The position numbers and the translations under genes are program-made. This document shows, piece after piece, positions 1-9,500 of a stretch of DNA of 12,862 bases. This DNA is from Betaproteobacteria bacterium (GTDB lineage: Bacteria; Pseudomonadota; Gammaproteobacteria; Burkholderiales; SG8-41): NCBI GenBank assembly GCA_021300125.1, contig JAJTHX010000142.1, positions 1 through 12,862 on the forward strand, written 5' to 3'. Position 1 is the stretch's first letter. Each line of letters starts with the position of its first letter. The notes below the pieces were generated by a model, which was not told where the DNA came from, ran no database searches, and worked only from the letters and a program-made list of their open reading frames with translations.

Positions 1-50
1 ATGTTAAGCTTCCGAATGTCAGCTTTTTAATTCAATAAAATCAAGAAGTT

Positions 51-734
51 ATGATAAACATTTTTATCGGTTTCGACGGCCGGGAAGCGGTCGCATTCAA
101 CGTCCTCGCCTACAGCATCCACCGTCGCGCCAGCGCCCCCGTGTCGATCGCGCCCATCATGCTGTCGCAATTGACGGGCATGTTCCGGCGCGAGCGCCAT
201 CCGTTGCAGTCCACCGACTTTTCTTTTTCCCGTTTCCTGACCCCCTGCCTCTCGGGTTACACCGGCTGGTCGGTGTTCATGGATTGCGACATGCTGGTCC
301 TCGATGACATTGCCAGGCTGTGGGCCCTGCGTGACGAGCGCTATGCGGTGATGGTGGTGAAGCATCAGCACGTGCCCAAGGAAGAGGTCAAATTCCTCAA
401 TGAACCCCAAACCAAGTACGAAAAGAAAAACTGGTCGAGCGTGATGTTGTTCAACAACGCACGCTGCACTGCGCTGACGCCCGATTACGTCAACAGCGCC
501 AGCGGGCTGGAACTGCACCAGTTCAAATGGCTCGGTGATGACAGCCTGATCGGCGGGTTGCCCCATGAGTGGAATCACCTGGTGGCCTACGATCCACCGC
601 GCAAGGGCATGTCGCTGGTGCACTACACGCTGGGCGGCCCCTACTTCCACGCCTACCGCGACTGCGAGTATTCGAAAGAGTGGTTTGCCGAGCGCGAGGC
701 CATGCTGCACGCGGGCACTGAGGCGTTGCCCTGA
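51..734 (+). CDS. GT8-like glycosyltransferase
   Basis: A 227-residue protein that looks like a small cytoplasmic nucleotide-sugar-dependent glycosyltransferase of GT-A/GT8-like type. The N-terminus (FIGFDGREAVAFNV, about residues 5-18) resembles the first strand and helix of such enzymes. A DxD-type metal/nucleotide-sugar motif is seen as MDCDM (D78, D80). NWSSVMLFNN (127-136) and HYTLGGPYF (191-199) match the conserved later blocks, where the His usually helps bind the metal. There is no signal peptide or membrane segment. The ATG at 51 has only a weak, too-close purine stretch (AAGAAG) before it, but the conserved fold begins at residue 4, so the start is probably right. It lies 45 nt upstream of, and in frame with, a TPR-glycosyltransferase gene, which suggests a shared transcript and a shared glycosylation pathway. 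Sugar donor and acceptor cannot be read from the sequence. Confidence 0.85.
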   Translation: MINIFIGFDGREAVAFNVLAYSIHRRASAPVSIAPIMLSQLTGMFRRERHPLQSTDFSFSRFLTPCLSGYTGWSVFMDCDMLVLDDIARLWALRDERYAVMVVKHQHVPKEEVKFLNEPQTKYEKKNWSSVMLFNNARCTALTPDYVNSASGLELHQFKWLGDDSLIGGLPHEWNHLVAYDPPRKGMSLVHYTLGGPYFHAYRDCEYSKEWFAEREAMLHAGTEALP

Positions 735-779
735 CCGGGCGGGTACACCGCGGCCTCCGATCATGGACAACGGTCCGAC

Positions 780-2687
780 TTGATCCCTCCGAAATCCACC
801 ATCACGCAACTGCTGCAGCAGGGCCAGCTTCAGCTTCAGCAAGGCAGGCCAGATCTCGCCGAGGCCTGCTGGCGGGAAATCCTCGACCGCCAGCCGCGCA
901 GCTTCGAGGCCTTGCATCTGCTCGGGATGCTCAAGCTTCAACTGGGCCAGGCGGACGAGGCGGTCACCTGGCTGGCGCGCGCGGCACGACACAAGCCGGC
1001 CGACTCCGGCACGCAAACCCTGCTCGGCATTGCCCTGCAGTTGTCAGGCCGCATCGGAGACTCGCTTGAACATTTCCGGCGCGCAGCAACCCTGGCACCC
1101 GGTAACCCGGAATTCCACTACAACCTGGGCAAGGCCTTGCGTGCAGCAGGCCATGTCGAAGATGCGATCATCAGCTACGAAAAGACGCTCGCACTCAAAG
1201 CGGATCATGCCGACGCCCTGAATAACCTGAGCGAAGCGTTCAATTCCCTGGATCGCGCCGCGGAAGCCGCCGAGGCCGCGCTTGGTGTCATCCGCCTGAA
1301 TCCGGCGCATGCCGAAGCGTGGAGCAATCTCGGCGGCGCCCAGTTGCTGCTGGAGCAGGCTGCAGCGGCCCTCGAAAGTCTGGACCACGCGCTGCAACTG
1401 CGCCCCGATCTGCCACGCGCGCTGTGCAACCGTGCCAAGGCTTTGGCAAAGCTCGGACGGATCGAGGAGGCGATAGCCTTCATCAACCAGGTCGCCGCGC
1501 GCTTGCCCGCATCCTGCGAGCCCATATTCACGCGCGGCCTGATCCGCTTCGAGCGGGGTGATATGGATGGCGCAATGACCGATTGCAGGGAGGCGCTGGC
1601 GATAACGCCGGATCATGTGCCTTCGCTGGTCTACACCGGCACCATTTATCTGGCGATGGGCCACCACGAGGCGGCAATTGCCGCGTTCGATCAAGTGCTC
1701 CGGCATCAACCTGATCATGCGGTCGCCCATTACAATCTTGGCATCACGCTTCTGCTCTGCGGCCAGTTCGGGCGCGGCTGGCATGAGTATGGCTGGCGCT
1801 TTCGAACCCGCGGGTTCAGCGAAAGCGCACCCGTGATCAGCCTGCCGCTCTGGCAGGGCGATCGCAATGTCCGTCTGCTGGTGGTGGCAGAACAAGGTAT
1901 CGGCGACCAGATCATGTACGCATCGATGCTGGGGGATCTGAAAGGGCTGCACGGCGATTTCACCGTGGCCCTCAGCGACAAGCTGTTGCCTGTGTTCCGC
2001 CGGTCATTCCCGCAACTGCGCTTTATTTCCCTGCTGGATACTGTTGGTGAATTGTCTGATTGGGATGAATACATAGCCATCGGCAGCCTTGGGCTGTATT
2101 TCAGGCGCGATCTCGATGCTTTCATTGGAGGTCGCAAGGCCTATCTTCATGCCGACCCTGCCCGCGTAATGCAACTGCGAGGCGCCGTCAGCCTTCGGAA
2201 CGCAAAAGTCGTCTGCGGCCTGTCCTGGTTCAGCAACAACAAGCCTGTCGGCACCCAGAAAAGCATGGCCCTGTCTGATCTGTCACGCGCCTTCTCGGGG
2301 CTCGATTTCAACTGGATCGACCTGCAATACGGCGACACCAATGCCGAGCGCAGGGCCTTGAGGGATGCAGGTGGGCTTGATGTGCTGCGTGAACCGACGG
2401 TGGACACCTACAACGACATCGACGGGCTCGCTGCGCTGGTCGATGCCTGCGACGTCATCGTCACCATCAGCAACACTACCGCCCACCTTGCCGGCGCGCT
2501 GGGCAAACAGGTATTTCTGATGCTGCCGCATTCAGCAGGGCGCTTCTGGTGCTGGCAGGCCGAGCGTGATGAGGCCCTGTGGTATCCCAACGTCCGCATT
2601 TTTCGCCAGCCGCGCGAGGGCGACTGGGCCAGCGTGTTGGCGAGGGTTCGCGAGGCGCTGGCGGCACTGCCCCCCCCGGCGGGCTGA
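780..2687 (+). CDS. TPR-repeat protein with C-terminal GT-B-like glycosyltransferase domain
   Basis: A 635-residue protein. Residues about 7-315 form about nine tetratricopeptide repeats with the usual 34-residue spacing and W/L-G-Y-A-P signature (for example LHLLGMLKLQLGQADEAV and FHYNLGKALRAAGHVEDAI). Residues about 345-635 form a GT-B-like domain with EQGIGDQIMY (371-380), GLSWFSNN (480-487), DLQYGDT (514-520), SNTTAHLAGALG (564-575) and PHSAGRFW (583-590), as in GT41/GT9-like TPR-fused transferases. The likely role is transfer of a sugar to a protein or glycan acceptor selected by the TPRs. The start is TTG at 780: no ATG or GTG lies in frame between the upstream TGA (732-734) and the first TPR, and no clear Shine-Dalgarno is seen. 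A six-codon ORF (763-783) overlaps this start as TTGA, which could couple translation. It ends 17 nt from a convergent gene. A 498-residue paralogue lies at 11000-12496. Confidence 0.87.
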   Translation: MIPPKSTITQLLQQGQLQLQQGRPDLAEACWREILDRQPRSFEALHLLGMLKLQLGQADEAVTWLARAARHKPADSGTQTLLGIALQLSGRIGDSLEHFRRAATLAPGNPEFHYNLGKALRAAGHVEDAIISYEKTLALKADHADALNNLSEAFNSLDRAAEAAEAALGVIRLNPAHAEAWSNLGGAQLLLEQAAAALESLDHALQLRPDLPRALCNRAKALAKLGRIEEAIAFINQVAARLPASCEPIFTRGLIRFERGDMDGAMTDCREALAITPDHVPSLVYTGTIYLAMGHHEAAIAAFDQVLRHQPDHAVAHYNLGITLLLCGQFGRGWHEYGWRFRTRGFSESAPVISLPLWQGDRNVRLLVVAEQGIGDQIMYASMLGDLKGLHGDFTVALSDKLLPVFRRSFPQLRFISLLDTVGELSDWDEYIAIGSLGLYFRRDLDAFIGGRKAYLHADPARVMQLRGAVSLRNAKVVCGLSWFSNNKPVGTQKSMALSDLSRAFSGLDFNWIDLQYGDTNAERRALRDAGGLDVLREPTVDTYNDIDGLAALVDACDVIVTISNTTAHLAGALGKQVFLMLPHSAGRFWCWQAERDEALWYPNVRIFRQPREGDWASVLARVREALAALPPPAG

Positions 2688-2704
2688 ACAGCAGCGTCAC
2701 CGCC

Positions 2705-3694
<990 letters not shown>

Positions 3695-3702
3695 CGTCGT
3701 TT

Positions 3703-3707
3703 CTCCT
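3703..3707 (-). promoter_or_regulatory. Ribosome binding site of the aldo/keto reductase
   Basis: AGGAG on the minus strand, 8 nt before the ATG at 3694. It decides the start against a longer in-frame extension beginning at 3832, which would run back through the terminator hairpin and into the preceding gene. Confidence 0.75.
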
Positions 3708-3739
3708 CTTCGCCTGGCCGTTGGCGTGGAGCCCGGCCG

Positions 3740-3769
3740 AAAAAAAGGCGACGCGAAAAACGCGTCGCC
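3740..3769 (-). terminator. Intrinsic terminator after the FAH-family gene
   Basis: Read on the minus strand: a perfect 9-bp stem, GGCGACGCG paired with CGCGTCGCC (3761-3769 and 3747-3755), a TTTTT loop (3756-3760), then seven Ts (3746-3740). It starts 19 nt after the stop of the FAH-family gene and lies 45 nt before the aldo/keto reductase start. It should end most transcripts from the two upstream minus-strand genes. The reductase then needs readthrough or a promoter in the short remaining leader, where I see no convincing one. Confidence 0.88.
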
Positions 3770-3788
3770 GGTGTTGCACGGGCCTGCC

Positions 3789-4478
3789 TTACTTCGCGTA
3801 GCTGACGGTGAGATCGCCCACGCCGTCAACATGGCCTTCGAGCTTGTCGCCGGGCTTGATCGGGCCGACGCCGGCCGGCGTACCCGACATGATGATGTCG
3901 CCGGGACGCAGCGTGATCAGATGCGACAGGTACGAGATGGTTTCCGGCACGTTCCAGATCAGCTCCGACAGGTCGCCCTTCTGCTTCACTTCGCCGTTGA
4001 CCTTGAGCCAGATCGCGCCCTTGGCGGGATGGCCGACCATGGACACGGGCTTGAGCGCGGTGCAGGGCGCGGAATTGTCGAAGGCCTTGCCCATTTCCCA
4101 GGGCCGGCCCATTTTCTTGGCCTCGCCCTGCAGGTCGCGGCGGGTCATGTCGAGGCCGACGCCATAGCCGAACACATGGTCGAGCGCCTTCTCCACCGGG
4201 ATGTTGGCGCCGCCCTGGCCGATGGCAACGATCATCTCGATCTCGTGGTGCACATCCTTGGTCATTTGCGGATAGGGGATGGTCGCGCCGTTCTGCACGA
4301 TGGCATCAGCGGGCTTCATGAAGAAAAACGGCGGCTCGCGGTCAGGGTCATGGCCCATCTCGCGCGCGTGCTCGGCGTAGTTGCGGCCCACGCAGTAGAT
4401 GCGGCCGACCGGGAAGGCCTTGCTGCTTTCGACCACCGGCAGCGTGACGATGCCGGGGAAATCAATGACGTAACTCAT
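3789..4478 (-). CDS. Fumarylacetoacetate hydrolase (FAH) family protein
   Basis: A 229-residue, single-domain, soluble member of the FAH superfamily, which cleaves or hydrates 2-keto/acylpyruvate compounds using a divalent metal. The core signature is intact: VGRNYAEHA (30-38), PFFFMKPADAI (50-60), the metal ligands E79 and E81 in HHEIEMIVAIG and D110 in GYGVGLDMTRRD, K131 in GKAFD, and the C-terminal SGTPAGVGP followed by PGDKLEG. Length and motifs fit small bacterial acylpyruvate or fumarylpyruvate hydrolases (YcgM/NagK-like). The exact substrate is not shown, because no gentisate or homogentisate genes are next to it. The ATG at 4478 is preceded by AAGGA (4486-4490) with a 7-nt spacer. It lies 45 nt after a methyltransferase gene on the same strand, so the two are probably co-transcribed, and it is followed by a strong terminator. 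Confidence 0.92.
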   Translation of the reverse strand: MSYVIDFPGIVTLPVVESSKAFPVGRIYCVGRNYAEHAREMGHDPDREPPFFFMKPADAIVQNGATIPYPQMTKDVHHEIEMIVAIGQGGANIPVEKALDHVFGYGVGLDMTRRDLQGEAKKMGRPWEMGKAFDNSAPCTALKPVSMVGHPAKGAIWLKVNGEVKQKGDLSELIWNVPETISYLSHLITLRPGDIIMSGTPAGVGPIKPGDKLEGHVDGVGDLTVSYAK

Positions 4479-4485
4479 GATGCGG

Positions 4486-4490
4486 TCCTT
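4486..4490 (-). promoter_or_regulatory. Ribosome binding site of the FAH-family gene
   Basis: AAGGA on the minus strand, 7 nt before the ATG at 4478, supporting that start. Confidence 0.6.
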
Positions 4491-4523
4491 GCTGGTTGTG
4501 GTTGTCAGTCGGAAAAAAGGGCA

Positions 4524-5054
4524 TCAGCCGCGCTGGGCTTCCACCGCGACCCAGAAGCCCTGCGGCATGCGCTGGAACACCACCAGATCGAAACGGGCGA
4601 GAAACCGGGGCAGCCACCAGGCCGGCGGCTCCTGGATCAGGTGGGCATTGCGGCCATCGGCTAGAAACTTCACCGCGGGTCCGGTGTGCACCGTGAAAAA
4701 CCCGACGCCCTGGGTCACGCGCTTGAGGTCATCCAGCACGTTGTCGAGCAGCTCCGGTTCGATGTGCTCCAGCACGTCGATGCAGGAGACGAACGGCGCC
4801 GGCGCGGGCGTAGCAGCCCACTCCGGGCGCGCCGGATCGTAATGGCGGATCTGCGGCGGGTTGGGCATCAGCGTTTTCAGCGTTTCACCCAGGCGGCCCT
4901 TGCCCGCGCCGTAATCGAGCAGCTCCGGCGCGCCGGTCTGTTTCAGGATGTCGGCCACCACCGGTGCATACTGCACCGAGGCCACGCCGTAGTTGGGGTT
5001 GCGATGCAGTTCTTCCTGCATCTTGCGGTATTCTTCGGAAATCAGCGTGCTCAT
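4524..5054 (-). CDS. Class I SAM-dependent methyltransferase
   Basis: A 176-residue soluble protein with a compact Rossmann-type methyltransferase core. Motif I is LLDYGAGKGRLGETL (45-59). The acidic end of the second strand is HYDPA (71-75). The fourth-strand motif is CIDVLEHIEPELLD (91-104). A C-terminal beta region (FDLVVFQRMPQGFWVAVEA) follows. The N-terminal ISEEYRKMQEELH resembles short methyltransferases of unknown target. I chose the ATG at 5054; an alternative in-frame start at 5075 adds seven residues (MLCTLTA) that look unrelated to the fold. Neither has a strong ribosome site. It is the first gene of the minus-strand block and is divergent from the yqaA-like remnant, so the promoter should lie in 5055-5179. 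The substrate (small molecule, glycan or protein) cannot be told. Confidence 0.8.
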   Translation of the reverse strand: MSTLISEEYRKMQEELHRNPNYGVASVQYAPVVADILKQTGAPELLDYGAGKGRLGETLKTLMPNPPQIRHYDPARPEWAATPAPAPFVSCIDVLEHIEPELLDNVLDDLKRVTQGVGFFTVHTGPAVKFLADGRNAHLIQEPPAWWLPRFLARFDLVVFQRMPQGFWVAVEAQRG

Positions 5055-5179
5055 GGCAGTCAGGGTGCAGAGCACCCGCGCGAAACCGGCGCCCCCGGTC
5101 GAAGGAACCCGGGAGTTTAATGAAGCACCGCCTGCAGTTCAAATAAAAGCCCCTTCCTCCCTGCCCCTCCTCCACCCGC

Positions 5180-5581
5180 TTGGACCCCTCCACATCCCTG
5201 GGCGCCCTGTTTCTCGCCAGTTTTCTGGCAGCCACACTGTTGCCCGGAGGCTCCGAAGCCGCACTGTTCGGCATACTCCAGCTGCACCCGTAACAGCTGT
5301 GGCCGGCACTGGGCGTGGCCACGCTGGGCAACACCCTGGGCGGCCTCAGTTCCTACCTGATTGGCCGGCTGATTCCACAAAAGGCCGGACTCAAGGGCCT
5401 TGATCTCGTCCGCCGCTGGGGCAGCCCCGCCCTGCTGCTGTCCTGGGTGCCGCTGATCGGCGACCCGCTGTGCGTGGCCGCCGGCTGGCTGCGCCTCAAT
5501 CCCTGGTGGTCCACCGTGTTCATTGCCATCGGCAAATTCCTGCGCTACTGGGTCATCGCCGTCGCCACCACCAGCCTGTGA
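5180..5581 (+). pseudogene. YqaA-family inner-membrane protein, interrupted by an in-frame TAA
   Basis: One open frame from TTG 5180 to TGA 5581 would encode about 133 residues of a YqaA-type (DedA/SNARE-associated-like) membrane protein, close to the family's usual length of about 140. The N-terminal part (LFLASFLAATLLPGGSEAAL) is the family's first membrane segment. After a TAA at 5291-5293 the same frame continues directly with the conserved LGNTLGGLSSYLIGR, SWVPLIGDPLCVAAGWLRL and GKFLRYWVIA segments. The base at 5291 most simply was C or G (CAA or GAA). The remaining ORF from GTG 5315 to 5581 (88 residues) lacks the first membrane segment and has no ribosome site, so it is probably not a complete protein. 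The TTG start is also weak. The cause could be a recent nonsense mutation or a sequence error; readthrough is possible but unsupported. Confidence 0.82.
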
Positions 5582-5668
5582 GCCCCTAAGTTAAACTGCT
5601 GTTCCGTAAAACTTTTCGCAGCGTGCTTTTCATTCAGCGCCCTGCACTCAGCACCCATCGCTGCCCTC

Positions 5669-7480
5669 ATGACCCCCCGCCTGCGCGAAATCCCCTACAA
5701 CTACACCTCGTTCTCCGACCGCGAGATCGTGATCCGCCTGCTCGGCGCACCGCATTGGGATCTGCTCAACACATTGCGCGCGCAGCGCCGCACCGGCCGC
5801 TCGGCGAAGATGCTCTACGAAGTTCTGGGCGACATGTGGGTGATCAAACGCAATCCCTACATCGAGGACGATCTGCTCGCCAACCGCAAGCGCCGCGATG
5901 CGCTGGTCGAAGGCATGCGCAGCCGCCTGAACGGCATCGAGGCCCGGCGCGATGACGGCGATGACCGTGTAGCGCGCCTGCTGGACGCAGCGCGGACTGC
6001 GGTCGACCGCTTTGCCGCGGGCTTCGAGGACACGCTGTCACTCCGCCGCCGGGCGCAGGCGCGCCTTGCGCGCGCCACGCGTCGCGACAACATCCAGTTC
6101 GACGGCCTGGCACGGGTTTCCCATGTCACGGATGCCACCGACTGGCGCGTCGAGTATCCCTTTGTCGTGATCAATCCGGACAGCGCGGATGAAGTCATCG
6201 ACGTGGTCGCCGCCTGCATCGAACTCGGGCTCACCCTCATCCCGCGCGGCGGCGGCACCGGCTACACCGGCGGCGCAATTCCCCTGACCCCGCTGTCCGC
6301 CGTGATCAACACCGAAAAGCTCGATGCGCTGGAGCGCATCGATGCCGCATCGCTGCCCGGCGTTGCGAAACCGGTATCACTGCTGCGCTGCGGCGCCGGC
6401 GTGGTGACCCGCCGCGCGATGGAAGCCGCGGAAAGCGCCGGCCTGGTGTTTGCCTGCGATCCGACCTCGGCCGACGCCTCCTGCATCGGCGGCAACGTGG
6501 CCATGAACGCCGGCGGCAAGAAGGCCGTGCTGTGGGGCACCGCGCTCGACAACCTGGCCTCCTGGAAAATGGTCACGCCCGATGCGCGCTGGATGCGGGT
6601 CGAACGCCTCGACCACAACCTCGGCAAGATCCACGACCTGCCCGTCGCGCGTTTCCGCGTCACCCGCTACGCGCGCGACGGCAGGACACCTGAAGGCACG
6701 CCCGAAATCCTCGAAATCCCGGGCACGACCTTTCGCAAGCGCGGCCTCGGCAAGGACGTCACCGACAAGGTGCTCGGCGGCCTGCCCGGCGTGCAGAAGG
6801 AAGGCTGCGACGGCATCATCACCGAAGCCACCTTCGTGCTGCACCGCATGCCGCCGGCAATCCGCACGGTATGCCTGGAGTTTTTCGGCACCGTGCGCGA
6901 TGCCGTGCCCTCGATCGTCGAAATCAAGCGTTACCTCGACGGCAATCCCGACGCGATCCTTGCCGGACTGGAGCATCTCGACTCGCGCTACGTCAAGGCG
7001 GTGGGCTATGCCACCAAGTCGCGCCGCGCCGGCAGGCCGGTGATGGTGCTCGTCGGTGACATCGTCGGCGAGAACGAGGACGCGGTGGCCGCCGCCGCCT
7101 CGCAAGTCATCCGCATCGCCAACGCCCGCGGCGCGGAAGGATTTGTCGCCGCGTCTGCGGAAGCACGCAAGACCTTCTGGCTCGACCGCGCGCGCACCGC
7201 CGCCATCGCCCGCCACACCAACGCCTTCAAGATCAACGAGGACGTGGTGATCCCGCTGGAACGCCTCGGCGACTACTCCGACGGCATCGAGCGCATCAAC
7301 ATCGAACTGTCGATCCGCAACAAGCTGCGCATCCTTGAAGCCGTGGATGAAGTGCTTGCCGGTGAGCTGCCGGTGGCGGCGCCGGAGTCGGGCGTATCGG
7401 CCGCGGAGGTGATCGGCGACCGCGCCGACCGCGCGCGCGCTGGTGGCCGCAGCGCAAACGCGCTGGCAGTGGCTGATTGA
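5669..7480 (+). CDS. FAD-linked oxidase, N-terminal part (DUF3683/FAD-binding), frameshifted
   Basis: A 603-residue frame holding the first half of a large flavin/iron-sulfur dehydrogenase. Residues 1 to about 140 are the family's own N-terminal region (DUF3683 type, beginning [21 protein letters not shown], 4-24). Residues about 160-345 are the FAD-binding domain, with the pyrophosphate loop [11 protein letters not shown] (193-203) and [20 protein letters not shown] (264-283). Residues about 345-575 start the FAD-oxidase C-terminal domain ([11 protein letters not shown]). The last residues ([13 protein letters not shown]) are out-of-frame junk: the proper continuation, [12 protein letters not shown], is in the frame of the next CDS. 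In related proteins both parts are one chain of about 1,280 residues. The ATG at 5669 matches the family N-terminus, though no good Shine-Dalgarno is seen. Expected role: oxidation of a 2-hydroxy acid such as D-lactate or a relative, at the membrane side of the cytoplasm. Confidence 0.88.
   Translation: MTPRLREIPYNYTSFSDREIVIRLLGAPHWDLLNTLRAQRRTGRSAKMLYEVLGDMWVIKRNPYIEDDLLANRKRRDALVEGMRSRLNGIEARRDDGDDRVARLLDAARTAVDRFAAGFEDTLSLRRRAQARLARATRRDNIQFDGLARVSHVTDATDWRVEYPFVVINPDSADEVIDVVAACIELGLTLIPRGGGTGYTGGAIPLTPLSAVINTEKLDALERIDAASLPGVAKPVSLLRCGAGVVTRRAMEAAESAGLVFACDPTSADASCIGGNVAMNAGGKKAVLWGTALDNLASWKMVTPDARWMRVERLDHNLGKIHDLPVARFRVTRYARDGRTPEGTPEILEIPGTTFRKRGLGKDVTDKVLGGLPGVQKEGCDGIITEATFVLHRMPPAIRTVCLEFFGTVRDAVPSIVEIKRYLDGNPDAILAGLEHLDSRYVKAVGYATKSRRAGRPVMVLVGDIVGENEDAVAAAASQVIRIANARGAEGFVAASAEARKTFWLDRARTAAIARHTNAFKINEDVVIPLERLGDYSDGIERINIELSIRNKLRILEAVDEVLAGELPVAAPESGVSAAEVIGDRADRARAGGRSANALAVAD
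7430..7441 (+). other. Frameshift site at a CG dinucleotide run
   Basis: The base run 7430-7439 is five CG units. Before it the coding frame is that of 5669; after it the conserved sequence continues in the frame of 7443. Restoring one chain needs a net +2 (one more CG unit, reading RARALVAAA) or -1. Adding one CG unit gives 3,834 nt and 1,277 residues, the expected family size. Dinucleotide slippage is the simplest explanation; a sequencing or assembly error is equally compatible. Confidence 0.75.
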
Positions 7481-9500
7481 ACACCTGGACACCCCGGTTG
7501 CCGCACTGGCGGCAGGGGGCCACTGCCCCCTGCCTGCGGAAAAACTTGCCGGCCGCGAACGCGACACCCTGTTCCACCTGCTGCAGGACCACAGCCTGCG
7601 CGTGTCGTGGAAGCAGGAGGTGCGCGCCTGCCTCGCCGACCTCTTTGGCGGCCGCCCGTTCGCCAAAGTCATCGAAGCCATCGATGCGGCGCATCGTCAG
7701 GCCCTGCGCGGCCGCGTTTTTGTCGCGCTGCACATGCACGCCGGTGACGGCAACGTGCATACCAACCTGCCGGTCAATTCTGACAACTACGCGATGCTGC
7801 AGGAGGCAGCAGAGGCGGTGGCGCGCATCATGCGGCTGGCCGAATCGCTGGACGGCGTGATTTCCGGCGAACACGGCATCGGCATCACCAAGCTCGAGTT
7901 CCTGCCGGCGGAGCGCGTGACCGCTTTCCAGGCGTACAAGCAGGCGGTGGATCCCCACGGCCATTTCAACAAGGGCAAACTGCTGCCCGGCGCGGACCTC
8001 GGCAATGCCTACACGCCCAGTTTCTCGCTGCTCGGCGCCGAAAGCCTGATCCTCGAGCACTCCGACGTCGGCGCCATCGCTGACTCGGTCAAGGACTGCC
8101 TGCGCTGCGGCAAATGCAAGCCGGTGTGCGCCACCCACGTGCCGCGGGCCAACCTGCTCTACAGCCCGCGCAACAAGATCCTCGCGACCAGCCTGCTGAT
8201 CGAGGCCTTCCTCTACGAGGAGCAGACCCGGCGCGGCATTTCGATCGAGCATTTCGACGAGTTCGGCGACGTCGCCGACCACTGCACCGTCTGCCACAAG
8301 TGCGCCAACCCCTGCCCGGTGGACATTGATTTCGGCAACGTGTCGATTGCGATGCGCAATTTCCTGAGGCGCCACGGCAAGCGACGCTTCAATGCCGGTG
8401 CAAAAGCCTCGATGTTGTTCCTCAATGCCACCGACCCGCGCAGTATCAATGCCGCGCGCAAGCTGATGATCGACTGGGGCTACCGGGCCCAGCGCGTCGC
8501 TCACGGCGTGGCAAAAACGCTGGGGCTTGCCGGCCAGCAGACCCGCCGCCCGCCGGCCACCACCGGCAAGCCGCCCGTGCGCGCGCAGGTCATCCACTTC
8601 ATCAACAAGCCGATGCCCGGCAAGCTGCCGAAGAAAGCCTCGCGCGCGCTGCTCGACATCGAGGATCCGCGCATCGTGCCGGTGATCCGCGACGCGGCGA
8701 AAGTGACCGAGGATTCCGATGCCGTGTTCTATTTCCCCGGCTGCGGCTCGGAACGCCTGTTCAGCCAGGTCGGCCTCGCCACCCAGGCCATGCTGTTCGA
8801 GCTCGGTGTGCAGACCGTGCTGCCGCCGGGTTACCTGTGCTGCGGCTATCCGCAAACCGCGGCCGGCGAGGAGGACAAGGGCCAGGCCATCACCACCGCC
8901 AACCGGGTGCTGTTCCACCGGGTTGCGCACACCCTGAACTATCTCGACATCAAGACCGTGATCGTGTCCTGCGGCACCTGCATGGACCAGCTGCAGAAAT
9001 ACGAATTCGGCAACATTTTCCCGGGCTGCCGCCTGCTCGACATCCACGAATACCTGCTCGAGCGCGGGGTCAGGCTGGAAGGTGTCAGCGGGGTGCGCTA
9101 CATGTACCACGACCCCTGCCATACGCCGATGAAGACCCATGCGCCACTGAAGGTGGTCAACACGCTGATGGCCGCGCCGGTGGCGCTGAACGAACGCTGT
9201 TGCGGTGAATCGGGAACCCTGGCGGTGACCCGCCCCGACATCTCGACCCAGGTGCGCTTCCGCAAGGAAGAAGAGATGCGGCGCGGCGCCGGGCACCTGC
9301 GTGCCGGCGGCGACGTGCCGGTAAAAGTGCTGACCTCCTGCCCGTCCTGCCTGCAGGGGCTGTCGCGGTTCGGGCCCGATACCGGCGTCGAGGCTGATTA
9401 CATCGTCGTCGAAATGGCCCGGCACCTGCTTGGCGAGGAATGGATGGAAAACTACGTCGCGCGCGCCAACAACGGCGGCATCGAGCGCGTGCTGCTCTAG
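7443..9500 (+). CDS. FAD-linked oxidase, C-terminal part with two 4Fe-4S clusters and CCG domains, frameshifted
   Basis: A 685-residue frame carrying the second half of the same dehydrogenase. Residues about 1-180 finish the FAD-oxidase C-terminal domain ([15 protein letters not shown] 97-110; [10 protein letters not shown] 141-150). Two ferredoxin-type 4Fe-4S motifs follow: C219, C222, C225, C229 and C281, C284, C287, C291. Two cysteine-rich CCG domains come next: FPGC (C434) with LCCG (466-468) and SCGTC (510, 513), then DPCH (C559) with RCCG (586-588) and SCPSC (633, 636). This is GlcD-like and GlcF-like functions on one chain, passing electrons from flavin through Fe-S centres towards quinone or another acceptor. 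The GTG at 7443 lies inside the upstream frame, has no ribosome site, and would begin mid-domain. It is therefore a computed start of a frameshifted gene, not a natural one. All cluster cysteines are present. Confidence 0.88.
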   Translation: MAAAQTRWQWLIEHLDTPVAALAAGGHCPLPAEKLAGRERDTLFHLLQDHSLRVSWKQEVRACLADLFGGRPFAKVIEAIDAAHRQALRGRVFVALHMHAGDGNVHTNLPVNSDNYAMLQEAAEAVARIMRLAESLDGVISGEHGIGITKLEFLPAERVTAFQAYKQAVDPHGHFNKGKLLPGADLGNAYTPSFSLLGAESLILEHSDVGAIADSVKDCLRCGKCKPVCATHVPRANLLYSPRNKILATSLLIEAFLYEEQTRRGISIEHFDEFGDVADHCTVCHKCANPCPVDIDFGNVSIAMRNFLRRHGKRRFNAGAKASMLFLNATDPRSINAARKLMIDWGYRAQRVAHGVAKTLGLAGQQTRRPPATTGKPPVRAQVIHFINKPMPGKLPKKASRALLDIEDPRIVPVIRDAAKVTEDSDAVFYFPGCGSERLFSQVGLATQAMLFELGVQTVLPPGYLCCGYPQTAAGEEDKGQAITTANRVLFHRVAHTLNYLDIKTVIVSCGTCMDQLQKYEFGNIFPGCRLLDIHEYLLERGVRLEGVSGVRYMYHDPCHTPMKTHAPLKVVNTLMAAPVALNERCCGESGTLAVTRPDISTQVRFRKEEEMRRGAGHLRAGGDVPVKVLTSCPSCLQGLSRFGPDTGVEADYIVVEMARHLLGEEWMENYVARANNGGIERVLL

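Noticed and set aside
1..30. Short frame ATG...TAA at the window's left end
   Set aside because: Ten codons only. It could be the tail of an upstream gene, but nothing supports it.
31..50. AT-rich leader with TAAAAT as a -10 box for the first gene
   Set aside because: No matching -35 was found, and the hexamer would put the transcript start almost at the ATG. The upstream context is outside the window.
27..1016. 329-residue open frame on the minus strand
   Set aside because: It is antisense to the GT8-like gene and the start of the TPR gene, with low-complexity composition and no motif.
3695..3832. 46-residue N-terminal extension of the aldo/keto reductase
   Set aside because: It would run through the terminator hairpin and overlap the FAH-family gene. 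The internal ATG at 3694 has a good ribosome site and the family N-terminus.
6377..7681. 434-residue open frame on the minus strand across the frameshift
   Set aside because: It is antisense to conserved flavoprotein sequence. Spanning the frameshift does not make it more likely to be a gene.
7296..9425. 709-residue open frame on the minus strand
   Set aside because: It lies fully antisense to the Fe-S dehydrogenase, whose cysteine motifs are unmistakable. Long antisense frames are expected in GC-rich coding DNA, and its translation shows no recognisable domain.
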